A DNA stretch of 64,000 nucleotides, taken from contig CM022368.1 of the NCBI GenBank assembly GCA_011800155.1, forward strand, positions 1,736,001 through 1,800,000, in the 5' to 3' direction. Position numbers and translations under genes: made by a program. Below are positions 22,862 to 34,101 of this stretch, one piece after another. The number at the start of each line of letters is the position of its first letter. Position 1 is the stretch's first letter. The DNA is from Flammulina velutipes. Lineage: Eukaryota; Basidiomycota; Agaricomycetes; Agaricales; Physalacriaceae. The notes under the pieces are model-generated. The model did not search any database and was not told where the DNA came from. It saw only the letters and a list, made by a program, of their open reading frames with translations.

Positions 22862-23348
22862 CGTGAGGTGCCTGTGTGTAGTTCAGATATCAGCCAGCTA
22901 GACAGCAGAGAACACACGAAACGAATGAAGAGCAGAGGATGGGTAAATGACAAAGGCAAGGATGTTTGTTATCAAGCAAGCACGAGCCTTTATAACATCG
23001 TTAGGTCTGATCACGTCATCGATCGGGTCCTCCTCGTTGACTCTGTTCGACCGATCCGGAAATCACAGATCATTACCTTGCATTCAATTGCCTCCAGCTC
23101 TCCATCTTTCGGTCGCGAAGAAAATGCGAGGACCGCTCAATACCCGAGCCAATCCCGTCGCCTACCATTTATCCTCACAAAACACTTTCTCCAAATTAAA
23201 ATGGTTGTCCCGAACATACAGCGCCCATCTTCCGAGCTGGAGGGTGTTCAAGGCATCGTGAGATATCTGGGGCCAAAATTATCGCTTGGCACGTTCAGTA
23301 CCATCTATCCAATGTAACCCTCCATCCCAGTAATATACGTACACACCT
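22862..23348. other. intergenic region between amino-acid permease and ATX1
   Basis: About 490 bp upstream of ATX1 and downstream of the permease stop. A 45-codon + strand frame from the ATG at 23124 (start MRGPLNTRANPVAYHLS) to 23261 is basic and could encode a tiny mitochondrial protein, but no family is recognised and it could be chance. Nothing else is seen. Confidence 0.35.
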
Positions 23349-25841
23349 CTATCTATCAACTGATCTTCCTCCTACCATCTCCATCTGCTCATCACCATCC
23401 GTCGCGACAGCTTGCCATCCTTCACCCGCAGGAGATCGACCGCCCAGCTTCGCCCACAATATCCCAACCCATGCTATAAAAAGAAGGTTTCAATCAGTAT
23501 GTTCAATCGACGTTCAGAAGCTACGCACAGAAGATCCTAGGGGCTTCCTGATCAGCTCTGTGAGTGAGATAGTACACAGGTACCCCGGCGAGGACAAATC
23601 CTATATTCAAGCTCGTTAGTGAGGTCCTCATTCCTCAGAAATCTCTGTCGTACCTAGGACCGCTACAGCCTGTAGAGGTGCCGCTATAACCGGCATGCAA
23701 ATCAGGAACAATGCCACCTGGTTGAAAAGTCATTGGTTCATTCCACCACGCCACAACAATTCAGCGTACCGCACAGAAAGTCAGCGGGGTAATTATCCAT
23801 GTCTTGTACGGCCTGTCAAAAATAGTTCTAGCATCAGACATGAAAAGATGGGGGTCACAAACCGTTCGAGGGTAGGTTCTTTGACACGTAAAATCACTAA
23901 TCCAAGGACCTAGTCAAATTCAGCGAACGCCACCACTTCTGATAGATCCCAGACTCACAGTGAGAAAGTAGAACCCCCAAGACGCGACGACAGAAAAGTT
24001 GATCAGAGATCGAAAGCCTCCACCCATCAGGATGAAGGCGGTCGTTATCGCAGCCTGTAAGAGCGTGGCATTCAAGGGTGTTTTCCTTGTAGAATGGAGT
24101 CGTCCAAATAACGAGGGAAGGTACCGTTCTCTTCCTGCGGCATAAATCAATCGGGATGTCGTGAAAAAAGATCCTTTAGAAAATGTGTTAGGGCTGATGA
24201 GAATGCTTTATCATCTACAAGTACCATTTAGGGCCCCAAAACATGAGAACGCGACCATACACGCGAATATGGTGCCACCTATAGGCCCGAAGAGCTCGCG
24301 TCCGAAATCGAGGGCGACTGTGTTGCTGAGACCAACCATATTCTACTCACCAGGATCAAAACCAGGAGGGAAAAGAAATATTCCAACGATCACCTTATCT
24401 AAGACTACAAAATACGAGATGTTCGCAAGCAGAAAGAGAACCTAGACCACAACAGATAAGTGAAGAAACGACGAAATGGCGCGTAGACTCAACCGTGACT
24501 AGAACCATGCTCGAATGAATGGCCCGCGGTATATTCTTCTGAGGATTTCGCATCTCGCCCCCAACGTAGTTGGCCTGATCCCATCCGTCGAAGGCCCACA
24601 AGCCAGAGTAGAATGCCAGCGAATACGCCGACGGACTTGTACTCGATCCGCGGAACCATGGCTCCTGGAACGACGTAGACATCTTTCCGCGAGCCAGTTG
24701 TATTATTCCTAATATTGTAATGGAAATCTATAATCAAGACTGAATATGCGTGAATACGCCGAGAGATGGGGACACGTACTAAAGCAGCTACCTAGCAAAT
24801 TTTTATCAGAAGGCCCGGACGTTTTAGAGAAGGGGAAAATGTTACTTTTACTGTCGTGAAAACTACCGCTGCGCGCGCACCCAGTTGGCGGGTTAATATG
24901 CACATGGCTGAGACAGTCAGAACGGCGCCTATCGCGGTAAGTTGTATACTCCAGTGGGATATGTCGTCCGGCGAAGCATCCTCCTGGCGTGAGTGTTTGA
25001 ATATGCGATTAAGATACTCTGCAAAAATGAGACTGATAACGGCATTGCCACCTGCTCATTACTTTAGTTCATGATGGGAATTTCGGGGGAACTGCACTGA
25101 CCAGGTTTTAGAGCAATGATAGCGGTCCATGCAAAAAGATAGGACACAAGGGGGCCATATGCATATGAAAGGTACGCTTGGGCACCTCCATTCTGGGGTA
25201 TTGCTGAACCTAGTTCTGCGAAACTACTTGCGCCTGTCCACGCGAGAAGGCCAGAGGCAAACCACACTGTTAAACTTGCGCCGACGCTATTCGTGTTTGC
25301 AACAACGACGCCTGGGGAGGAGCTGGGATTCTTACACGTTAGAAAACTGATGGAGCGTGCATGGAAATGACGCACAAAATACCGGAACCTATCTACATTC
25401 AAACGCACTATTAGACGTAGAATGTGAGTTCTAGCAGGTCATCGCACCTGAAGGCCAACGACGAGAGCAACGCCTGCTATGGATATCAACAGATGATACG
25501 CTTCGGAGAGCAACAAAGTGACCGTTCAGTAGACTGATGCTCTTTTCTCCGCCTTCGTTGTTGACTATCTCCGGATCCGTTACGCTTGCACTCAAGGGCA
25601 AAAGGTCATGTTGAAAGTCGAATCCACTGACGGAGAACGACCGGGGACTACAGTAGTGTTCAAGTTGCTTGGCTGTCCGTAATTAGACATGTGCATACCG
25701 TGCGCCTGCTATAGGGCCTTCAGAGAGTTCAAGATCTCGAAGGGAGTCTTCAGAGCCGCGGACAACACGTGGTGAAAGTGGTGGAGATCCCGAAAACGAG
25801 CCATTTACTGGAGATTTTAGAACGGCATACGAAGAGGTCAT
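23349..25841 (-). CDS. LAT/Mup1-type amino-acid permease
   Basis: Plasma-membrane amino-acid transporter of the APC superfamily, L-type branch, related to fungal methionine permease Mup1. The start at 25841 opens a hydrophilic Ser/Pro-rich cytosolic N terminus (MTSSYAVLKSPVNGSFSG). Membrane segments follow: ASLTVWFASGLLAWTGASS with FAELGSAIPQNGGAQAYL, a conserved LAT signature; SGLWAFDGWDQANYVGGEM, also diagnostic; and RERYLPSLFGRLHSTRKTP in the loop before the last helices. The C-terminal exons read VALFLICMPVIAAPLQAVAV and VPVYYLTHRADQEAPRIF, ending in a short hydrophilic tail and a stop at 23349. More than ten introns are implied, not all placed. The substrate is not deducible. Confidence 0.83.
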
Positions 25842-25970
25842 GGAAAGAGGCGATTAATAAATTCATTTCTTATTTTTTGGGTGGTTTAAGTTCTGATTTG
25901 AAACGTAAATCGATGATTGGCTTATGTCTCGGAAGCAGGTGATTCCCCGCTCTTCCCGACCACCACCACC

Positions 25971-26689
25971 ATGAATGTCTCCCGCGTTGGCCTCAGCTCT
26001 TCCCTGCGACAGGTCGCTCTCACTGGTGAGTCCGCCTTTTTCACGCATGTTAGTAACTCTTTAAACGCGGAATAGCGCGCTCCCAGGCTTTCCCTCGCAA
26101 TGCCTTGATGAAGCGGTGAGTGAAGAGTTCCTTCCGGCGGCGAAATCTCACCCGTAAGCAAAGTGGCGTCCAAACCAATTCCATCCCAGCCGCACAATCA
26201 GACCACATCCTCAACAAGCAGCGCTTGAGCCGTCCTAGCAGCCCCCATTTCACCATCTACCAGCCACAGCTCACCTGGATAGCATCAATTGCTAACCGTG
26301 CAACTGGCGTTGGTTTGAGCGTCTGTGAGTACATTTCAGCCTCATATGCTCGTATCACTCATCCTTCCAGTGCTCTATGGTTTCTCTCTCGCCTATCTCG
26401 TCGCTCCCGGTACTTTCGACAGCCAGCATATCGTCGACGTCGTCGCTGCTCTTCCGGAAGGCGTCAAGTATGCGGGAAAGACGATCCTGGCTGCACCATT
26501 CGCATTCCACTCCTTGAACGGTCTTAGACATTTGGGCTGGGATATGGGTAAATGTAAGTCGTCAGCGTTAGAGATAATTGACCTGTCGCTAATTATCACC
26601 TAGTCACAACATTGAAGGGCGTCTATACCTCTGGATATACGGTGCTGGGAGCTACCGCTGTGTCTACTGTCGCACTTCTTCTCATGTAA
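25971..26689 (+). CDS. SDH3: succinate dehydrogenase cytochrome b subunit
   Basis: SDHC/Sdh3, one of two membrane anchors of mitochondrial complex II; it binds haem b and forms part of the ubiquinone site. The start at 25971 (MNVSRVGLSSSLRQVALT) begins an Arg/Ser-rich mitochondrial presequence. The signature SRPSSPHFTIYQPQLTW is followed by ASIANRATGVGLSV. The second conserved region, FAFHSLNGLRHLGWDMGK, contains the haem-ligand histidine region. Three membrane helices are visible, the last being VLGATAVSTVALLLM at the C terminus. Four short introns are inferred. Length (about 180 residues) is normal. It is followed by another mitochondrial gene (Htd2-like) on the same strand, about 160 bp away. 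Confidence 0.9.
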
Positions 26690-26850
26690 ATCGTATAAGC
26701 AACTTATTGTAGTACACAAGTATGAACTTGTTAAGCTCAGACATTGTGGAACGTTTCACTGAGAGTCACTTCATTGCGACGAGTACTGTACTGTACACAT
26801 CATAGTGTCGGCCATCTTCAAGCTACTTGACCTCCAACGTTGATGCCGAT

Positions 26851-27916
26851 ATGTCGACTTTGGCCTGCCTTCGACAGTCAAGTCGTGTATTCGTCCGACA
26901 CCACTTGTCTCGAAGTATCAGCCGTTCGGCTCTGGAATCTCTCGATAGTTGGATCGATGTGCCAAAGGAAATGGTGCTTGAGGATACTCTACATCCCGAG
27001 CAATTATCCAGTCTCTACGTGACGCTGCCTACCCGAATGACCACCGCGAAGCCTTACTACTCCCTTCCCCAGCTTGGCCAGCCTCTGGGATATGGTCATC
27101 ATCTTGTGTTCTTCAATCCTCGCATTCCGGAGAGTCGCCTACGCGCCGATGGCACTGATTCCGAATTCTGTCCTCCCGAGCCGTTCGTTAGGAGAATGTG
27201 GGCTGGCGGGAAGTTTACGTGGAACAGCCCTTTGTTGTCAATTGGGGCAAAGGCCACCGCTGTCGCAAGGGTGGACTCTGTTCAGAAGAAAGGCTTTGAC
27301 GGCGTCAAACCTATGGTGTTCGTGAATAAGAAGATTCAGGTATATATGGATGGAGAGAAATTCCCTTCGGTAACCGAGGAGCGCACGCACGTCTACTTAC
27401 CCATATCTGATGAACCAAAGGTGAAGACGAGGCTTCCCCGTGCAGGTGAGTAGTGTGGCGCCAACAACATCTTGGAATCTAACGACCCTCAACAGTGCCT
27501 GCAATACCGGAAGTCTTCGACTTTTCGTTCAGTTATCGGCCAACACTCACGACGTTGTTTCGGTTCTCTGCCCTTACATTCAATTCTCACCACATACACC
27601 TGGACAAAGATTATGCCGTACAGGTGGAAGGATATGAAGGTGGAGTCCGTACACGGAGAGAGAAATAACAAGCGCTAACCTGGTCACAGAGCGTCTCGTG
27701 CATGGCCCACTCACTGCTCTCATGATGCTCGAAACTGTGATGTTTGAACGGCCGGGGAGTGTTCTGAAGAGCTTTAGCTATCTTGCGCGGAACCCTCTTA
27801 TAGTAGGACGGCTTCACACCATATTCGGGCATTATTCCGATCCTTCAACCATACAAGTCTGGTGTGTATCTGAGGACGGCGTGGTGGGGATGACTGGCGA
27901 GGTGAAGCTTGGGTGA
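26851..27916 (+). CDS. HTD2: mitochondrial hydroxyacyl-thioester dehydratase, Htd2-type
   Basis: Hot-dog-fold dehydratase that removes water from 3-hydroxyacyl-ACP in mitochondrial type II fatty acid synthesis, the route to the lipoic acid precursor. The start at 26851 (MSTLACLRQSSRVFVRHHLS) gives a mitochondrial-type presequence. Three exons join in phase to give FRFSALTFNSHHIHLDKDYA and then VEGYEERLVHGPLTALMMLE. These are the conserved FSALTFNxHxIH and GYxxxLVHGPL blocks of fungal Htd2 and of related mesaconyl-CoA hydratases. Introns lie near 27447-27494 and 27632-27688. The related hydratase function cannot be excluded by sequence alone. Confidence 0.8.
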
Positions 27917-28077
27917 TTAAGTACTTAAGTTCCGCGTAAATTCAAAATTAAACGTCGCGTCTATCATGTGACTATATTGAAACTCCGCGCGTTATTTATA
28001 TGCGATTGTCTGTTTGTTGGCGTCGATACTCGCTCTTGACCAGAAACCACCATCTTCCCCACTTTCTTCGCTCAGCC

Positions 28078-28734
28078 ATGGCACCCAAAGTAAGCTTGTC
28101 ATTGTCCATCGTTGCATTGAGCGTTATCTGAACGCTTTTCAAGCCTGCTTCCACTGCTTCCAAGGCTCCCGCCTCCACCGCTGGCAAAGCGCCTGCAAAG
28201 ACCGAAGCCTCCAAGGCTGCCAAGAAGACCGCGAGCAAGAGCAAGCCTCCCGCTGTTGGCGCTGATGGCGAGAAGAAGAAGCGCAAGAAGGCCCGCAAGG
28301 AGACCTACAGCTCCTACATTTACAAAGGTACGCGTTCAACGACGACGACGACGCTCGCCTTTTGCTGACGCGTCACAGTGTTGAAGCAGGTCCACCCCGA
28401 CACTGGTATCTCCAACAAAGCGATGGCCATCCTTAACTCGTTCGTCAACGATATCTTCGAGCGCATTGCCACTGAGGCATCCAGTACGTCTCGCTCATAT
28501 TCAACGTCTCCTTTCCTAACCGTATCTGCAGAGCTCGCTGCTTACTCCAAGAAGTCAACCATCTCTTCTCGCGAAATCCAGACGAGTGTTCGCCTCATCC
28601 TTCCCGGTGAACTGGCTAAGCACGCCATTTCTGAGGGCACGAAGTCCGTCACCAGTGAGTCGCATGTTCGTTTATATCAACGACCTCACCTGATATCAAC
28701 CCTTCAACCAGAATTCTCTGCTGGTGGCAAATGA
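28078..28734 (+). CDS. HTB1: histone H2B
   Basis: Core nucleosome histone. The start at 28078 begins a first coding exon of only 12 nt (MAPK). The Lys/Ala-rich tail follows, then [92 protein letters not shown], and the end KFSAGGK. The C-terminal AVTKY-type Lys monoubiquitinated by Rad6/Bre1 corresponds to the lysine in SEGTKSVTK. Four introns are inferred. The neighbours are Htd2 and PRCC; no H2A partner gene is adjacent, unlike the common divergent H2A-H2B pair of fungi. Confidence 0.95.
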
Positions 28735-28931
28735 TGGCATCCGTTCTACTTTGTCCCTTGTCTGTTGTCTCCTCTTTGTATACTAGTATTCTTCGCCATT
28801 GACTGTGGCTACTCTATCTATTCCGTAGAGGTATCTAGTGTGTCAAATTTGTAACTCGACACTATATATTTGCTATGTGTACAAATTGCGTGAACACCAG
28901 AGGACAAGGTAGAGCATTGCATCATGTACGT

Positions 28932-30188
28932 TAGAAGCCTTGGAATGCATGAGCTTAATGTGGCGTCTTGAACATGAATAATCATACCGTATTTGTTACC
29001 CGCCTCCTTGCGATTTCTTTTGCCCTGAGCAATCCTGTCTTCCAGCGCTTCTCTGTTCTCATACGCCTCCTTGAGCATTGTTGCAAGTTGATGACGAGAG
29101 CGAGCAATGCCGCTAGTTTTGGAGGCCTGTAGAAAGTGTTTGAGCAAGTAGAAAGAAGTGTTGTTCGCGAAAATAACTCACCGTTACAGTCATCTTGGGT
29201 TTAGCTGGCTCCCCGTCGGTGCCCATCGACAGCGCTTTACGCTCCTCCCTTTCTTTAATCTCCACCTTTGCCCTCTCCATCTCCTTTGCCGCATTGACAT
29301 CCGCGACGTCTGATGTCTCCAGTCCCTCGAATCCTTTCGCAGCACCTTTTTCCAATGCACGGACATGGGCATTGTATTCCCGCTGCCATTTCTGAGCGAA
29401 TTTGTTGTAGTAGGTGGGATCGTGCTGTGCCCATTGGCCTGAAGCCAGTTGGTAATAGCCTGGATATTCGTCTGTCGGGGTAGGTTCTGGTATCTCAAAG
29501 GTAGGTATAGATGGTGCGGAGGATATCTTGACGGCCGAGGACGGCGTTTCGGTCAATTTTGCGCTGGATGTCGATGTAGAACCTTTGAAATGATTTAAGC
29601 ACAAGTAGGATGAGAAACATGTTTCCGCTAACCTAGTGAGAAGAAATCGACTGCCGGTGTTGGGCTAGGTGCGCGTTTAGGTGCTTTCCTTGGTCGTTCG
29701 TCTTCGAGGGAGATATTGGACCGGCCTTTCTTCAGTGACGCCGGGATGAAGGGTAATGAGTCGATAGATACTGGTTCGTCGTCGACCACGTCAGAATCGG
29801 CTGGAACTGATGGGCCAGCTATATATGAGTGGTTCCCTGCGCCACCACCGAGGACTCTGGCAGGAGCAGCCTTAGGGACTGTCTTTTGCTTGGGCGCTGG
29901 AAGCATCGACAACAGCGATGAGACACCTGCGCCTGAGTCGAGACGTGGTTTCTTGGCGGGCGGCGCGTCGTCTTCATCGTCCTTGGAAAGAGACTTTAAG
30001 GATGGTAATGTGATGGCTACCTTTTTCTTGTATTTGGGAGGAGGTAGACTGGAGGACGTCGATGAAGGCTGTCGGGAAGATTTGGACAACGACTGACTCT
30101 TTGCTGAAGGATGCAAGACGGACGTCTGCGCCGTTTCGCTGTCGCTGTCGTTGTCGCTACCGCTGCCGTAGCCTCCTAGACCGAGCAT
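28932..30188 (-). CDS. PRCC-like nuclear protein
   Basis: Homologue of the PRCC family, nuclear proline-rich proteins linked to pre-mRNA splicing. The start at 30188 (MLGLGGYGSGSDNDSDSE) matches the Gly/Asp/Ser N terminus typical of this family. The middle is low-complexity with basic patches (PPPKYKKKVAITLPSLKSL, PPAKKPRLDSG). An exon then gives YPGYYQLASGQWAQHDPTYY, and the conserved C-terminal helix region reads ARSRHQLATMLKEAYENRE and GKRNRKEAGNKYGF, the last residues joined across an intron (28935-28986) to the stop at 28932. The family call rests mainly on the KxxAGxKYGF end. Function in this organism is inferred. Confidence 0.72.
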
Positions 30189-30344
30189 GTTGTCGATGTT
30201 GATGAATAAAAGTCAAGTTATGGAAGATCGGACCGGTGCTTTCCACTTGAGAACCACCACTACCCAACATGGAAGCATCATTGTAGGTTTCGCGTTCACC
30301 ACTGTAGTGTTGTCTTCTCACGCGTCGGTAGTGGTTCTCTCTCT

Positions 30345-32114
30345 GTGAATAACCCCGTTCTGTTTGACGAACAGATACCTCTGTTCAATGAACTTGCACC
30401 GCTCCTTCGGACCAATAGTATACCGTCTGAGGAGGAGAATTCCCTCATCGAACGGTGGTATTCAAGCTTCAGACGGCCTCTACATACACTGGAGCACGAA
30501 ACATCGTCACTTAAACGTCAGCTCGAGGTACTGGAAAGCCGGCATTCCCAAGCGAAGGCCGCGCAACTCATATTTACGCCAGCCACTTCTATCGTACGGC
30601 GGCTGCCTGTGGACATCTTACAAGAGATTTTCCACCACGTACCTTTTGGTGAACGCATTTACGACACGAACGAAGGTCCATGGATTCTCTGTCGTGTCTG
30701 CAAGCCGTGGCGCGCGGTGGCCTTGTCCGACACGAGGCTTTGGGCGCGCGCCAACCTCCTTGTTGATAACCTGAGCGGGATACCTGAGCCTACCCCTTCG
30801 GTTCGTGTAAGTAAGCAAAAATACTTCTGGAGGACGGCTGCATTCCTCCTCACCACCATTCTGAATCGTACGGGTACGAGGGGCTTCGGTTTCCGACACA
30901 CGATTCGCGTCCAGTAACTTCCCTATGATATTCTAGGACTGCTCTTACGAAGGTCGTCGCAGTGGACACACGTCCATTTCATGCTCGAGCATCCAGGGTG
31001 CTCCGAGCGTATTCAACCTGTCCATAGTCATCTGCCTATTCTGCGAGAACTCACGTTCTCCATACTCGAAAAAGATAACTTCATGGAAATCCCTCGAGTG
31101 ATCGCGTTCGCAGAGTGTCCCAGGCTCACTACGCTCAATCTGGATGACAGTGGACCAATCGAACCATTTCCTTTAACGAGATTGGCCCTTCCCTATTCTC
31201 AAGTCCAGCACTGCACTTATTCGAACATTAATCAGCCCTGTTCAGAGGCGACGGCCTCAATCCTAATCATCTTCACTCTCTTACGGCACCTAATATCTTT
31301 TGAAGCAACGTCTCTTTCCGGCCGTGGCGTTCATTTCATCCAGGTTCCGGTCACACGTTTAATCGCAGCTTCTCTCACTACCCTCGCCACTTCCAACCTT
31401 CATCTCCTCTCTTCCTTGCAATTGCCAAGGCTTACGTCCCTCACGGTATTCGCTGTCCATCGATACGAACCACCCACCGAGGAGGATGAAAACCTGGAGC
31501 ATTTGAACGTCGGAAGGGACATTCTTCCTGTCGTCATAAGCTTGCTCACGGCCTCGAGATGCTCCCTCACGCATCTAGCCTTAACGGACAGCTACTTTTC
31601 ACTTCCCAACGTTGAACAACTATTCGAGTTGACGCCTGATCTCTCCGAACTCTCGATTGAGTTCCGTTTTTTTGGACAGGCAAATCTCCGTCAGGAGAGC
31701 GTTAGGGCGTTGGTCCATAGCATTGGCCAAGAGGCCATGGGGCAGGAAGACGGGATGGACTTGGATCAGGGCTTGGACAACCCTCCGTATGAAACCCAAC
31801 CAACTAGCCAACGCTTTAGGTTCATCCCCGCCTTGAAGAAGATCTTCTTCAGTGACGAGCGCGTTGGACAGTCGGATTCCGAGCAGCACTTCTTCGAGCG
31901 CCTCCTACACATTGCGCGACAGAGGAGAGTTAGCGACGACGGATTTTTCGAGGAAATCCAAATCTCCCTTAGTCCTCTGAACCCGCACGTGCCTTTCCAA
32001 GACGCTACCGGCGCACGTCTGTGGGATCTAATCATCAGACTAAAGAATGCCGGTGTTCGTGTGTCGATTGAAGGGGACTTTATGAAGCGCGAAAGGCAAC
32101 AATATGCACCTTAA
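30345..32114 (+). pseudogene. F-box protein gene, copy A (damaged)
   Basis: A member of the coiled-coil plus F-box family abundant in mushrooms, normally a substrate receptor for SCF ubiquitin ligase. Readable parts are a coiled coil (HETSSLKRQLEVLESRHSQ), an F-box (VRRLPVDILQEIFHHVPFG), the conserved LCRVCKPWRAVALSDTRLW, and a leucine-rich C-terminal half (LPILRELTFSILEKD and onward to 32114). No ATG opens the first segment; the frame starts only at a GTG. An in-frame TAA at 30915-30917 breaks the frame, and the same frame continues on the other side. A 62-nt intron (about 30871-30932) could remove the stop, but copy B shows coding sequence there. Most likely a 5'-truncated, decaying gene. 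Confidence 0.65.
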
Positions 32115-32257
32115 ATTCGTACATAGTTTTATTTGTATCAACGGGTCATCTACTATTTCATCTTTACATATAGATTACTATCCTGCTTGAATTCTAAAGT
32201 ACTATATTGCTCAATTATTTGAAGGACAGCTGTCTTTGCTGGACAACGAGCGCGGTG

Positions 32258-33900
32258 ATGGTGGGAACGCGTACGTCGATCAATCGATCAGTACTCTATA
32301 CGCGGGCCGCTCTGGGCCGCTGCCTGACTTGCAACCACGACCAACGAATATGGGAGTACCAAGGTAGAGGGGCATTACTCCAACCTTCAGAATGTCTACT
32401 GACACCCTTCCCCCTTCCATGTAGTAATGCCATCTCTCCTGATGATTTTACTCTCTCAAAACACCAGATAGCTCTTTCGACAGCTCTTGGACCACTCATT
32501 CAAACAAATGATCCTCCGTCTTCGCACGAGAACGCCCTCCTCGAGGAGTGGCGCTCATCCTTTGAACCCTCTCTAAACTCGCTGGAGCTGGAGATATCGT
32601 CACTCAAACACCAGCTCGCGGCACTCGAAGATCGACATTCTCAAACGAAGGCCGTACAGCTCAAGTTCAAGCCGGCCACTTCAGTGGTTCGACGTCTACC
32701 TGCGGAAGTTTTACAGGAGATCTTCCAGCACCTGGCCATTGGTGAATATTTATACGACATGGACGATGGACCCTGGGTTCTCTGTCGTGTCTGCAAGCCG
32801 TGGCGCAGGGTAGCCTTGTCGGATACTAGGCTTTGGGCTGGCTCCAACCTAAACATCGATAGCACAGATGGTCTAAAGAGACTGTCCCTTGTCGGTGGGA
32901 GGGCACGTATAGCAGAATATGGCAGATTACGAAAACGCATCCTATCCACCGTTCTGGAGCGTACAGGCACAAGAGGTTTCGGCTTCGAATATACCGTGGA
33001 AGACATTAGCGGGATCCTAGAACTACTCTTACAAAGGTCTATGCAATGGACCCGTGCAAATCTCTTCTTTGGACATTCACGCGACTTTGAACATCTCCAA
33101 CCAGTGCATAGTCACTTGCCTATCCTGCAGGAACTCGTATTTTCCATAGATGTCCCAGGACCCGGTGAAGAGGATCCAGTGGACATTGCTCGGGTTACTG
33201 CATTCGCAGATTGTCCCATGCTCAAGACGCTCACTCTGGATGACAGCGGTCCATTGGAACCATTTCCCTTGACTTGGAGGATTTGAACATGGGAAGAGAC
33301 ATTCTTCCCGCCGTCTTACATCTGCTTTCGGCGTCAGGATGCTCGCTCACATGTCTATCATTGACGGACAGTCACTTCGCGGCTACCGAGACTGAGCAGC
33401 TTTTCGACCTGACGCCTGGTCTCTCTGAACTCTCCATCCAGTTCCGCTTTTTTCGGGACTCACATCTCCGCCTCGAAAGCCTCAGAGTGTTGTTCGGTAC
33501 TCTTGATTCCCCCAATCATGACGCGGGATGGACAAGCTCGAGAGACAATGGTTGCGATAGACCAGATTGTCGCCGCTTTCGATTTCTTCCTTCCTTGAAG
33601 AAATTCGTCTTCAGTGACAAAGAGGTTGGACATTTGGACTCCAATAAGCACTTCCTCTGGCCACTCTTGTCCATTCTTCGGAGAAAAAGAGAAGATGGGG
33701 GTATTTTGGAGGAAGTTCATATTTCCACTAGCGCTTTCCAACAGCTCACTCCACCCACCGTCGTTCGGAGAAAGGTTGAAGATGCCCGAGAAGAGATAGT
33801 AAGGCTCCAGGAGTCCGGTGTTCGTGTGTCGATTGAGGGGGATTTTCTTGAGAACGAAGAGGGCTATAAGTATGCGCCGCGAGGACGATTGAATATTTGA
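32258..33900 (+). pseudogene. F-box protein gene, copy B (frameshifted by deletion)
   Basis: Tandem paralogue of copy A with the same order: coiled coil (ELEISSLKHQLAALEDRHSQ), F-box (VRRLPAEVLQEIFQHLAIG), then LCRVCKPWRRVALSDTRLW and leucine-rich sequence. The start at 32258 (MVGTRTSINRSVLYT) precedes a Cys-containing segment (RCLTCNHDQ). Near 33270 the text jumps from EPFPLT straight to LEDLNMGRDILPAV. Copy A has about 310 bp between these two points, so copy B has lost about 105 codons and changed frame, with a stop (TGA) at 33284-33286. The second part continues open to 33900. No splice signals explain the join. An expressed, truncated F-box protein remains possible. Confidence 0.65.
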
Positions 33901-34101
33901 GTGCGATTTATATCTACCTTGACGTCTATCTAACGCTTTGTATATGCATACACTGTATATCACCGAATACAATAAGACGAAGAACATGCCAAACGAACAA
34001 CGATCAAGTTTGGGAAAGTTGAATGAGGATGGGAGGAGGGTACAAATTGCTACACAAGACTGAGAGGAGAATACTAGAAATACAGTAACTATTACGTTCG
34101 T

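Noticed and set aside
23124..23261. 45-codon basic + strand frame
   Set aside because: Possible tiny mitochondrial protein, but no family recognised and no supporting splice or neighbour evidence; left as a note only.
30871..30932. Intron that would remove the TAA in F-box copy A
   Set aside because: Splice sites exist, but copy B has coding sequence at the same place, so a nonsense mutation is more likely. Kept as an alternative in the feature.
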